Assembly: GCF_003086295.3 (NCBI RefSeq)
Contig: NC_092040.1
Location: forward strand, 60,181,559 to 60,245,558
Length of the DNA: 64,000 nucleotides
Source: Arachis hypogaea
Taxonomy: Eukaryota > Streptophyta > Magnoliopsida > Fabales > Fabaceae
Reading direction: 5' to 3'
The notes under the pieces were generated by a model. It saw only the letters and a program-made list of their open reading frames with translations. It made no database searches and had not been told where the DNA came from. This document shows, one piece after another, positions 54,862 through 64,000 of the stretch; within the stretch, counting starts at the first letter, position 1, and each line of letters starts with the position of its first letter. The position numbers and the translations under genes were made by a program.

Positions 54862-56678
54862 TGGTGGACGAAATTGTGATTCACTTGTTATTCCATTTTG
54901 CAAAATTCATTGCTTTTCATTCCCTGGTAATGGCGCCAAAAACATGATGCCAATACCATAGTTCACAACTTCGTTCAACTAACCAGCAAGTGTACTGGGT
55001 CGTCCAAGTAATAAACCTTACGCGAGTAAGGATCGATCCCACAGAGTTTTTTGGTATGAAGCAAGCTATGGTCACCTTGTAAATCTCAGTTAGGCAGATT
55101 AAATGGTTATGGGTTTCGAAAATTAATAATAAATAGAAAATAAAAAGGGATAGAAATACTTATGTAAATCAATAGTGAGAATTTCAGATAGGTGTATGGA
55201 GATGCTGTGCTCCTCTTGAAACTCTACTTTACTACTCACTCTTCCTTCAATCCTTCTTACTCTTTTCCATGGCAAGTTGTATGTAGGGCATCACCATCAG
55301 CGGTGGCTACTTTCAATCCTCTCGGGAAAATGATCCTATGCGCTGTCACTGCACGGCTAATCATCTGGAGGCATCACCCATGGTTGATGGCTACATCCCG
55401 TCCTCTCAGTGAAAACGTTCCTATGCTCTGTCACAGCACGGCTAATCATCTATCGGTTCTCAATCAGGTTGGAATAGAATCCATTGATTCTTTTGCGTCT
55501 GTCACTTACGCCCAGCCTTCAGGAGTTTGAAGCTCGTCACAGTCATTCAATACCGGAATCCTACTCGGAATACCACAGACAAGGTTAGACTTTCCGGATT
55601 CCTAGGATCCTACTCGGAATACCATAGACAAGGTTAGACTTTCTGGATCCTCATGAATGCCGCCATCTATCTAGCTTATACCACGAAGATTCTGTTGGGG
55701 AATCTAAGAGATATGCGCCCGGCCTAAGGTAGAACGGAAGTGGTTGTCAGTCACGCACGTTCATAGGTGAGAATGATGATGAGTGTCACGGATCATCACA
55801 TTCATCAAAGTTAAGTGTAGCGTATATCTTGGAATAAGAATAAAAGGGAATTGAATAAAAAGAAATAGTGATTGTATTGAAACTTGAGGTACAGTAGAGC
55901 TCCACACCCTTAATCTATGGTGTGCAGAAACTCCACTGTTGAAAATACATAAGTAAAAGGTTCAGGCATGGCCGAATGGCCAGCCCCCCTTGAATGTGAT
56001 CAATAGTCTCCTAAGATGAAGAATGATACAAAACTGAGACCAAAGATGTCTAATACAATAGTAACTTATCCTATTTATACTAGACTAGCTACTAGGGTTT
56101 ACATGAGTAAGTAATTGATGCATAAGTTCACGTCCGGGGCCCACTTGGTGTATGTTTGGGCTGAGCTTGATCTATCCACGATCTGAGGCTTTACTTGGAG
56201 TTGAACTCCGAGTTATAACGTGTTTTGGGCGTTCAACTCCGGATCATGACGTTTTTCTGGCGTTTAACTCCAGACAGCAGCATGTACTTGGCGTTCAACG
56301 CCAAGTTACGTCTTCAATTTCCAAATAAAGTATGGATTATTATATATTGCTGGAAAGCACTGGATGTCTACTTTCCAACGCCGTTGAGAGCGCGCCAATT
56401 GGAGTTCTGTAGCTCCAGAAAATCCATTTCGAGTGCAGGGAGGTCAGATTCCAACAGCATCAGCAGTCCTTTTGTCAGCCTTTTTCAGAGTTTTACTCAA
56501 GTCCCTCAATTTCAGCCAGAATTGACCTGAAATCACAGAAAAACACACAAACTCATAGTAAAGTCCAGAAATGTGAATTTAACATAAAAACTAATGAAAA
56601 CATCCCTAAAAGTAGCTCAAACTTACTAAAAACTACCTAAAAACAATGCCAAAAAGCGTATAAATTATCCGCTCATCA
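54862..56678 (-). repeat. 3' LTR of element B'
   Basis: 1817 bp, minus strand TGATGAGCGG to TTTCGTCCACCA. TATA box (TATAAATAG, plus 56071-56079). U3 palindromes at about 56192-56308 (CTTGGCGTTGAACGCCAAG, CTGGAGTTAAACGCCAG and others). It contains tandem duplications of CCGGAAAGTCTAAC (55585-55655) and a primer-site-like TTTTTGGCGCCATTACCAGG (minus; plus about 54923-54942). Confidence 0.93.
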
Positions 56679-56717
56679 CAACACCAAACTTAAATTGTTG
56701 CTTGTCCCCAAGCAACT
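56679..56717 (-). other. Terminal hairpin plus AAGTTTGGTGT module of element B'
   Basis: Minus strand CAGTTGCTTGGGGACAAGCA, ACAATTT, AAGTTTGGTGTTG, abutting the 3' LTR. Confidence 0.75.
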
Positions 56718-56769
56718 GAAAATCAAATAGGATAAAAAGAAGGAAATATACTATAAATTTCAGAATATC

Positions 56770-57580
56770 AATGAATATTAATTATAATTAGATGAGCGGG
56801 ACTTGTAGCTTTTTGCTTCTGAATAGTTTTGGCATCTCACTTTTTCCTTTGAAGTTCAGAGTGATTGGCGTCTCTGGGAACTCAGAATTTTGGATAGTGT
56901 TATTGACTTTCCTAGTTGAGCATGTTGATTCTTGAACACAGCTACTTATGAGTCTTGGCCGTGGCCCCAAGCACTTTGTTTTCCAGTATTACCACCGGAT
57001 ACATAAATGCCACAGACACATAACTGGGTGAACCTTTTCAGATTGTGACTTAGCTTTGCTAGAGTCCCCAGTTAGTAGTGTCCAGAGCTCTTAAGCACAC
57101 TCTTTTGCTTTGGATCACGACTTTAACCACTCAGTCTCAAGCTTTTCACTTGGACCTTTATGACACAAGCACATGGTTAGGGACAGCTTGATTTAGCCGC
57201 TTAGGCCTGGATTTTATTTCCTTGGGCCCTCCTATCCATTGATGCTCAAAGCCTTGGACCCTTTTTACCCTTGCCTTTTGGTTTTAAGGGCTATTGGCTT
57301 TTTCTGCTTGCTTTTTCTTTTTCTTTCTATATTTTTTTTCGCCATATTTTTTTTCAAGCTTTTGCTTCTTCACTGCTTTTTCTTGCTTCAAGAATCAATT
57401 TCATGATTTTTCAGATCATCAATAACATTTCTCTTTGTTCATCATTCTTTCAAGAGCCAACAATTTTAACACTCATAAACAACAATATCAAAAGACATAT
57501 GCACTGTTCAATCATTCATTCAGAAAACAAAAAGTATTGTCACCACATCAATATAATTAAATTAAATTCAAAGATAAATT
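56770..57580 (-). other. Conserved 3' non-coding region of element B'
   Basis: Reverse-complement match to 13336-14070 (A) and 19178-19930 (element 2), including AGGGCCCAAGGAAATA, CCTAAGCGGCTAAA and GGGCCACGGCCAAGACTC. The plus-strand ORF at 57271-57609 is its shadow. Confidence 0.75.
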
Positions 57581-57769
57581 CAAAATTCATGTACTTCTTG
57601 TTCTTTTGAATTAAAACATTTTTTCATTTAAGAGATGTGAAGGATTAATGGATTTTATTCATAGCTTTAAGGCATGGTTACATACTAATGATCATGAAGT
57701 AGAGACACAAAACATAGATAAACACAACATTAAAAACCGAAAACAGAAAGAAATAAAGAACAAGGAATG

Positions 57770-58077
57770 AATCCACCTTTAGTGGCGTCTTCTTCTTGAA
57801 GGAGCAACAATGTCCTTAAGCTCTTTGAGCTCCTCTATGTCTCTTCCTTGCTTCTGTTGAATGATTCCTAGTAATTTTGGTGTTCCTCCCCTTAGTTGCT
57901 TCCAATATTTGTGTGGAAGACAACTTATCCCCTGAGGTATCTCAGGGATCTCTTGATTTGCAGCCACATGTTCTACCACTGAGCTATGACGGCTTTATAT
58001 GAGTCTTTCCATCTCCCAAGACTCAGAGGTGGAAGCTTTTGTCTTCCCTTTGAGGTTTTTCTGGCCTTAGGTGCCAT
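57770..58077 (-). pseudogene. Broken short extra ORF of element B'
   Basis: Minus-strand start at 58077 reads MAPKARK, parallel to MAPKVRE in element 2. The frame is lost within about 45 codons. The tRNA-Cys-like segment lies at 57950-57993. A later stretch (ISCLPHKYWKQLR) is the counterpart of the end of the element 2 ORF. Confidence 0.6.
57950..57993 (-). pseudogene. tRNA-Cys-derived fragment in element B'
   Basis: Minus strand: GCCGTCATAGCTCAGTGGTA then GAACATGTGGCTGCAAATCA, AGAG. D arm and anticodon loop CTGCAAA are recognisable; the anticodon stem has mismatches. It sits at the same place in the element as 18677-18724. Confidence 0.75.
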
Positions 58078-58116
58078 TAATGGTAATGAAAAAGCAAAAA
58101 AAGCTATGCTTTTACC

Positions 58117-58151
58117 ACACCAAACTTAAAATATTGCTCGCCCTCGAGCAA
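58117..58151 (-). other. Hairpin plus AAGTTTGGTGT module of element B', upstream copy
   Basis: Minus strand TTGCTCGAGGGCGAGCAA, TATTTT, AAGTTTGGTGT. Stem TTGCTCG/CGAGCAA as in element 2. Confidence 0.75.
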
Positions 58152-58157
58152 GAGAAG

Positions 58158-58195
58158 AAAGAAGAGAAGAAGAAGAAGAAGAAGAAGAAGAAGAA
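58158..58195. repeat. (AAG)n microsatellite
   Basis: About 12 GAA/AAG triplets (plus strand), in the pyrimidine-rich stretch (minus strand) before the extra ORF. Confidence 0.95.
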
Positions 58196-58453
58196 AATGG
58201 AGGAGAGTGAGGGAAGATGGAATCGGCTATATGGGTGGGATTGGGTGGGAAAGAGAAGTTGAATTGTAAAGGTAGGTGGGGTGTATGGGGAAGAGTGGAT
58301 AAATGTAGGTGGTGAATGAAAAACAGAAGGGATGACCATGAATGGAGAGAGAGAGGGCGAGGTAGGTGGATCCTGTGAGGTCCACAGATCCTGAGGTGTC
58401 AAGGAATTCCATCCCTGCACCAAATAGGCATATAAAATGCCTTTACACACCAT

Positions 58454-58696
58454 TCTGGCATTTAAACGCCCATTGGTGCACATTCTGGGCGTTCAACGCC
58501 CATGTAAAGCATGTTTCTGGCGTTGAACGCCAGTTTCATGCTTGTTACTGGCGTTCAGCGCCAGCTTTTCTTCTCCAGGCACATTCCTGGCGTTCAGCGC
58601 CAGAATGTTGCTTGTTTCTGGCGTTCAGCGCCAGAATGATGCTCTGTTCTGGCGTTGAACGCCGGCCAGATGCATCTTACTGGCGTTGAACGCCAG
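58454..58696 (-). repeat. Palindrome array of element B'
   Basis: About eight units such as CTGGCGTTGAACGCCAG, CTGGCGTTCAGCGCCAG and CTGGGCGTTCAACGCCCA, about 30 bp apart, between the extra ORF and gag-pro. Here GCGTTCAGCGCC variants predominate. Confidence 0.9.
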
Positions 58697-58850
58697 CCTG
58701 AGCGTCCTCCAGGGTGTAAATTTTTTTCTTCTGCTGTTTTTGACTCTGTTTTTAATTTTTATGATTTTTTCGTGACTCCTCATGATCATGTACCTAATAA
58801 AACACAAAATAACAATAAAACAAAATAAAATAAAAATTAGATAAATAAAA

Positions 58851-58896
58851 TTGGGTTGCCTCCCAACAAGCGCTTCTTTAATGTCAATAGCTTGAC
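58851..58896 (-). other. Conserved post-ORF block of element B'
   Basis: Minus strand CAAGCTATTGACATTAAAGA then AGCGCTTGTTGGGAGGCAAC and CCAA, about 30 bp after the gag-pro stop. Confidence 0.72.
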
Positions 58897-58923
58897 AGTG
58901 GCTCTCATGGAGCCACAAGGTGA

Positions 58924-61245
58924 TCAGGTCAATGTTAGTGTAGTCCCAACACCCAACTTAGAGTTTGGAGATGGGGTCTGAACACCAAACTTAGAGTTTG
59001 GTTTTGGCCTCACAACACCAAACTTAGAGTTTGACTGTGTGGGCTCTTCTTGACTCTGAACTGAGAGAAGCTCTTCATGCTCACTCTCTTTTGTCACAGA
59101 GGGATGGCCATGTGCCTTAAACACAAGGTAGTCCCCATTCAATTGAAGGACTAATTCACCTCTGTTGACATCTATCGCAGCTCCTGTTGTGGCTAGAAAA
59201 GGTCTTCCAAGGATGATGCAATCATCCTCTTCCTTCCTAGTGTCTAAGATTATGAAATCAGCAGGGATGTAAAGGCCTTCAACCTTTACTAACACGTCCT
59301 CTACTAATCCATAAGCTTGTCTCAATGACTTGTCAGCCAATTGTAATGAGAACAAGGCAGGTTGTACCTCAATGATCCCCAGCTTCTCCATTACAGAGAG
59401 TGGCATAAGATTTATCCCTGACCCCAGATCACATAGAGCCTTTTCAAAGGTCATGGTGCCTATGGTACAAGGTATTAAGAACTTGCCAGGATCTTGTTTC
59501 TTTTGAGGTAGAGTTTGCTGAATCCAGGTATCTAAGTTATTAATGAGCAAGGGAGGTTCACTTTCCCAAGTCTCATTACCAAACAACTTGGCATTCAGCT
59601 TCATGATAGCTCCTAAATATTGAGCAACTTGCTCTCCAGTCATATCTTCATCCTCTTCAGAGGAAGAGTAGTCTTCAGAGCTCATGAATGGCAGAAGAAG
59701 ATTTAATTGAATCTCTATGGTCTCTATATGAGCCTCAGATTCCTTTGGATCCTTAATAGGAAACTCCTTCTTGCTTGAGGGACATCCCAGGAGGTCTTCC
59801 TCACTAGGATTTTTGTCCTCCTCCTCCCTTGTGCATTCGGCCATATTGATCACATCAATGGCCTTGCACTCTCCTTTTGGATTTTCTTCTGTATTGCTTG
59901 GGAGAATACTGGGAGGAGTTTCAATAACTTTCTTACTCAGCTGGCCCACTTGTGCCTCCAGATTTCTGATGGAGGATCTTGTTTCATTCATGAAACTGAA
60001 AGTGGTCTTTGACAGATCAGAGACTAGATTGGCTAAATTAGAAGTGTTTTGTTCAGAATTCTCTGTCTGTTGCTGAGAAGATGATGGATATGGCTTGCTA
60101 TTGCTTAGCCTATTGCGTCCACCATTGTTAAAGCCTTGTTGAGGCTTTTGTTGATCCTTCCATGAGAAATTTGGATGATTTCTCCATGATGAGTTATAGG
60201 TGTTTCCATAAGGTTCACCCATGTAATTAACCTCTGCCATGGCAGGGTTCTCAGGATCATAAGCTTCTTCAGAAGCTGCCTCTCTAGTACTGTTGGATGC
60301 ATGTTGCCATCCATTTAGATTTTGAGAGATCATGTTGACCTGTTGAGTCAACACTTTGTTCTGAGCCAATATGGCATTCAGAGCATCAATTTCAAGAACT
60401 CCTTTCTTCTGAGGTATCCCATTATTCACAGAATTCCTCTCAGAGGTGTACATGAATTGGTTGTTTGCAACCATGTCAATGAGTTCTTGAGCCTCTTCAG
60501 GCGTTTTCTTTAGGTGAATAGATCCACCTGCAGAATGGTCCAGTGACATTTTCGAAAATTCAGAGAGACCATAATAGAATATATCTAATATGGTCCATTC
60601 TGAAAACATGTCAGATGGACATCTTTTGGTCAGCTGCTTGTATCTTTCCCAAGCTTCATAGAGGGATTCACCATCTTTTTGTTTGAAGGTTTGAACATCC
60701 ACTCTCAGCTTGCTCAGCTTTTGAGGAGGAAAGAATTTATCCAAGAAGGCTGTGACCAGCTTATCCCAGGAGTCCAGGCTATCCTTAGGTTGTGAATCCA
60801 ACCATATTCTAGCTTTGTCTCTTACAGCAAAAGGGAAAAGCATGAGTCTGTAGACTTCAGGATCAACTCCATTCGTCTTTACAGTCTCACAGATCTGCAA
60901 GAACTCAGTTAAAAACTGATAAGGATCTTCAGACGGAAGTCCATAAAACTTGCAGTTTTGTTGCATTAAGGCAACTAGCTGAGGTTTCAGCTCAAAGTTA
61001 TTAGCTCCAATGGCAGGAATGGAGATGCTTCTTCCATCAAACTTAGACGTTGGCTTTGTGAAGTCACCAAGCATTCTCCTTGCATTATTATTATTTTCGG
61101 CTGCCATCTCCTTCTCTTGTTCGAAAATTTCTGAAAGGTTGTTTCTGGATTGTTGTAATTTAGTTTCTCTTAATTTTCTCTTCAGAGTCCTTTCAGGTTC
61201 TGGATCAATTTCAACAAGAGTGCCTTTTTCCCTGTTCCTGCTCAT
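58924..61245 (-). CDS. gag-pro: Intact Gag-protease polyprotein of element B'
   Basis: 773 residues in one open frame from ATG at 61245 (MSRNREKGTLVEIDPEPERT). Capsid domain about residues 100-230 (LMLFPFAVRDKARIWLDSQP, FFPPQKLSKLRVDVQTFKQK, LYEAWERYKQLTKRCP). Then a low-complexity Asn/Gln/Ser region (NHPNFSWKDQQKPQQ), an acidic stretch (SSEDYSSSEEDEDM) and the aspartic protease with DLGSG at about 606-610 (other elements here have DLGAS) and IILGRPFLAT near 678-687. The C-terminus has NSKFGV, NSKFGV and NSKLGV repeats. No zinc knuckle. It would form particles and process itself; no pol follows. It is the only long gag ORF here without a break, suggesting selection or recent copying. Confidence 0.93.
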   Translation of the reverse strand: MSRNREKGTLVEIDPEPERTLKRKLRETKLQQSRNNLSEIFEQEKEMAAENNNNARRMLGDFTKPTSKFDGRSISIPAIGANNFELKPQLVALMQQNCKFYGLPSEDPYQFLTEFLQICETVKTNGVDPEVYRLMLFPFAVRDKARIWLDSQPKDSLDSWDKLVTAFLDKFFPPQKLSKLRVDVQTFKQKDGESLYEAWERYKQLTKRCPSDMFSEWTILDIFYYGLSEFSKMSLDHSAGGSIHLKKTPEEAQELIDMVANNQFMYTSERNSVNNGIPQKKGVLEIDALNAILAQNKVLTQQVNMISQNLNGWQHASNSTREAASEEAYDPENPAMAEVNYMGEPYGNTYNSSWRNHPNFSWKDQQKPQQGFNNGGRNRLSNSKPYPSSSQQQTENSEQNTSNLANLVSDLSKTTFSFMNETRSSIRNLEAQVGQLSKKVIETPPSILPSNTEENPKGECKAIDVINMAECTREEEDKNPSEEDLLGCPSSKKEFPIKDPKESEAHIETIEIQLNLLLPFMSSEDYSSSEEDEDMTGEQVAQYLGAIMKLNAKLFGNETWESEPPLLINNLDTWIQQTLPQKKQDPGKFLIPCTIGTMTFEKALCDLGSGINLMPLSVMEKLGIIEVQPALFSLQLADKSLRQAYGLVEDVLVKVEGLYIPADFIILDTRKEEDDCIILGRPFLATTGAAIDVNRGELVLQLNGDYLVFKAHGHPSVTKESEHEELLSVQSQEEPTQSNSKFGVVRPKPNSKFGVQTPSPNSKLGVGTTLTLT

Positions 61246-62736
61246 ATGAAAGAGAAGAAAACAAGAAAAGAAAGAGGAATCCTCTATGTCACAGTATAGA
61301 GATTCCTTTATGTTAGTAGAAGAAGAAAGGGGTAGAAGAATCCAAATACAAGGGATATAAGAAGTTCGGATTCTTAGATGAAGAGAGGTGAAGAGAAGTG
61401 TTAGTAATTAATTAATTAAATAGAATAAGAGAAGAGAAGAAAAATTTCGAAAATAATTTTTGAAAAAGAGGTTAGTAATTTTCGAAATTCAAAGAAAAAA
61501 TATAATTAAAATTAAAATTTAAAACAAAAAGAATTTTTGAAAAAGAGATGAGATATTTTCGAAAATTAGAGAGGGAAAAGTAGTTAGGTGGTTTTGAAAA
61601 AGATAAGAAACAAACAAAAAGTTAGTTAGTTGATTGAAAAAGATTTGAAATCAAATTTTGAAAAAGATAAGAAGATAAGAAGTTAGATAAGATATTTTGA
61701 AATCAAATTTTGAAAAAGATAAAATTTTTGAAAAAGATAAGATAAAAGATAAAAGATTAATTTTAAAATTGACTTAACTAACAAGAAACTACAAGATAAG
61801 ATTCTAGAACTTAAAGATTGAACCTTTCTTAACAAGAAAGTAACAAACTTCAAATTTTTGAACCAATCACATTAATTGTTAGCTAATTTTCGAAAATTTG
61901 ATATAAAAATAAGAAAAAGATTTTTGAAAAATAATTTTTAAAATTTTCGAAAATAAAAAATAAAAAATGGAAAAGATATAATTTTTGAAAAAGATTTTGA
62001 AAAGATAAGATTTTTAAAATTGAAATTTTGACTTGACTTGTAAGAAACAACTAATTTTTTAAAAATTTTTGACCAAGTCAACCCAAAATTTCGAAAATTT
62101 GGAGGGAAATAAGGAAAATATATTTTTTTGATTTTTGAAATTTTTAAGATGAGAGAGAAAAACACAAAAATGAGCCAAAACATGAAAATTTTGGATCAAA
62201 ACACAAGATGCATGCAAGAACACTATGAATGTCAAGATGAACACCAAGAACACTTTGAAGATCATGATGAACATCAAGAACATAATTTTGAAAAATTTTT
62301 TATGCAAAGAAAACATGCAAGACACCAAACTTAGAAATCTTTAATGCATGGACTCTCACAAACAAAAAATGCATATGAAAAACAACAAACAACACAAAAC
62401 AAGAAAACATCAAGATCAAATAAGAAGATTTGTCAAGAACAACTTGAAGATCATGAAGAACACCATGAATGCATGGAATTTTCGAAAAATATGCAAGAAA
62501 AATTTTAAAAGCATGCAATTGACACCAAACTTAAAAATTAACACAAGACTCAAACAAGAAACACAAAATTTTTTTTTATGATTTTCTAATTTTTTTGTAT
62601 TTTTATTTAATTTTTTTCGAAAAATATTTTTGGAAAAACGAAAAAGAAAAGAAAAATTTTTTTGAAAAAGTTTTTGAAAAGAAAATTACCTAATCTGAAC
62701 AACAAGATGAACCGTCAGTTGTCCATACTCGAACAA
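61246..62736 (-). other. Leader of element B'
   Basis: About 1.5 kb, T-rich on the minus strand, with repeated TTTTTCAAAA and TTTTCGAAAA strings and AAGTTTGGTGTC near 62325 and 62525 (minus). No gene; the short ORFs are low-complexity. Confidence 0.75.
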
Positions 62737-62754
62737 TCCCCGGCAACGGCGCCA
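62737..62754 (-). other. Primer-binding site of element B'
   Basis: Minus strand TGGCGCCGTTGCCGGGGA, exact tRNA-Asp type, separated from the LTR by AGTTTT. Confidence 0.95.
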
Positions 62755-62760
62755 AAAACT

Positions 62761-64000
62761 TGGTGGACGAAATTGTGATTCACTTGTTATTCCATTTTGC
62801 AAAATTCATTGCTTTTCATTCCCTGGTAATGGCGCCAAAAACATGATGCCAATACCATAGTTCACAACTTCGTTCAACTAACCAGCAAGTGTACTGGGTC
62901 GTCCAAGTAATAAACCTTACGCGAGTAAGGATCGATCCCACAGAGATTGTTGGTATGAAGCAAGCTATGGTCACCTTGTAAATCTCAGTTAGGCAGATTA
63001 AATGGTTATGGGTTTCGAAAATTAATAATAAATAGAAAATAAAAAGGGATAGAAATACTTATGTAAATCAATAGTGAGAATTTCAGATAGGTGTATGGAG
63101 ATGCTGTACTCCTCTTGAAACTCTACTTCACTACTCACTCTTCCTTCAATCCTTCTTACTCCTTTCCATGACAAGCTGTATGTAGGGCATCACCATCAGC
63201 GGTGGCTACTTTCAATCCTCTCGGGAAAATGATCCTATGCGCTGTCACTGCACGGCTAATCGTCTGGAGGCATCACCCATGGTTGATGGCTACATCCCGT
63301 CCTCTCAGTGAAAACATTCCTATGCTCTGTCACAGCACGGCTAATCATCTGTCGGTTCTCAATCAGGTTGGAATAGAATCCATTGATTCTTTTGCGTCTG
63401 TCACTAACGCCCAGCCTTCAGGAGTTTGAAGCTCTTCACAGTCATTCAATACCGGAATCCTACTCGGAATACCACAGACAAGGTTAGACTTTCCGGATTC
63501 CCAGGATCCTACTCGGAATACCACAGACAAGGTTAGACTTTCCAGATCCTCATGAATGCCGCCATCTATCTAGCTTATACCACGAAGATTCTGTTGGGGA
63601 ATCTAAGAGATATGCGCCCGGCCTAAGGTAGAACGGAAGTGGTTGTCAGTCACGCACGTTCATAGGTGAGAATGATGATGAGTGTCACGGATCATCACAT
63701 TCATCAAAGTTAAGTGTAGCGTATATCTTGGAATAAGAATAAAAGGGAATTGAATAAAAAGAAATAGTGATTGTATTGAAACTTGAAGTACAGCAGAGCT
63801 CCACACCCTTAATCTATGGTGTGCAGAAACTCCACTGTTGAAAATACATAAGTAAAAGGTTCAGGCATGGCCGAATGGCCAGCCCCCCTTGAATGTGATC
63901 AATAGTCTCCTAAGATGAAGAATGATACAAAACTGAGACCAAAGATGTCTAATACAATAGTAACTTATCCTATTTATACTAGACTAGCTACTAGGGTTTA
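62761..64000 (-). repeat. 5' LTR of element B', cut by the window edge
   Basis: Minus-strand end TTTCGTCCACCA at 62761; nearly identical to 54862-56101, with a few substitutions (for example GAGATTGTTGG at 62943 against GAGTTTTTTGG). The internal primer-site-like string is at about 62820-62842. U3 lies outside the window. Confidence 0.93.

Larger units (their letters stand above)
54862..64000 (-). mobile_element. Element B': pol-less Athila-like retrotransposon with intact gag-pro
   Basis: Minus strand. 3' LTR 54862-56678; conserved 3' region; broken short extra ORF with a tRNA-Cys-like segment; palindrome array; post-ORF block; 773-residue gag-pro; leader; exact primer-binding site; and a 5' LTR that runs off the window. 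The order is identical to element 2 and both lack RT, RNase H and integrase, so the missing pol is a family trait. LTRs are nearly identical over the visible 1.24 kb, suggesting recent movement with enzymes supplied in trans. Confidence 0.93.

Noticed and set aside
57271..57609. Hydrophobic 112-residue plus-strand ORF that could be a membrane protein
   Set aside because: It is the antisense of the conserved 3' non-coding region of element B', and no equivalent frame is open in A or element 2.

Overview
The window is plant nuclear DNA made almost entirely of nested Ty3/gypsy LTR retrotransposons. The lineage looks like Athila: the primer-binding site is tRNA-Asp-type (TGGCGCCGTTGCCGGGGA), LTRs are 1.5-2.3 kb, gag and protease share one frame, the order is RT-RNaseH-integrase, and an extra ORF sits where env would be. 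Repeat style, AT content and a CYP94-like cytochrome P450 fragment suggest a legume, most likely Arachis (peanut). Arachis is known to carry an autonomous/non-autonomous Ty3-gypsy pair (FIDEL/Feral). The pair here may be those families, but I cannot verify the names.

Left block (1-21234): an LTR fragment (1-1199) abuts a gap of exactly 1000 N. Element 2 (2200-21234, +), a pol-less element, follows. It is split by complete element A (3400-15687, +, TSD GCAAC) and by a solo LTR (16108-17900, TSD GCTGG). Element 2 ends inside a broken CYP94-like gene (21237-21735).

Middle (21736-26069): AT-rich sequence with an (AAT)n microsatellite, then a decayed LTR-like region with a minisatellite and a GTGCGTGCGCAC palindrome array.

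Right block (26070-64000): element D (26070-29890, +) is interrupted by element E (from 29891, +), an A-like element. E is split by element C (33707-42757, -, TSD AATAT), by a 5'-truncated element F (43156-48609, +), and at 52874 by element G (-). G is interrupted at 54862 by element B' (-), which runs off the right edge. D, E, G and B' are therefore incomplete here.

A and E carry gag-pro-RT-RH-IN plus the extra ORF. Element 2 and B' keep gag-pro only, and C keeps gag-pro joined to an integrase tail. These pol-less copies would need enzymes from A/E-type elements. The families share several non-coding blocks that could serve as recognition signals: a roughly 0.7 kb 3' region, a hairpin plus AAGTTTGGTGT module, and a block after the last pol or gag-pro codon. 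No ordinary intact host gene was found.

The strongest oddities are: (1) a U3 array of ten roughly 40-48 bp inverted repeats with compensatory changes in C; (2) GGCGTTNAACGCC palindromes in U3, in gag and after pol; (3) a tRNA-Cys 5' half captured in the extra ORF of the pol-less family; (4) primer-binding-site relics inside U5 of several LTRs.
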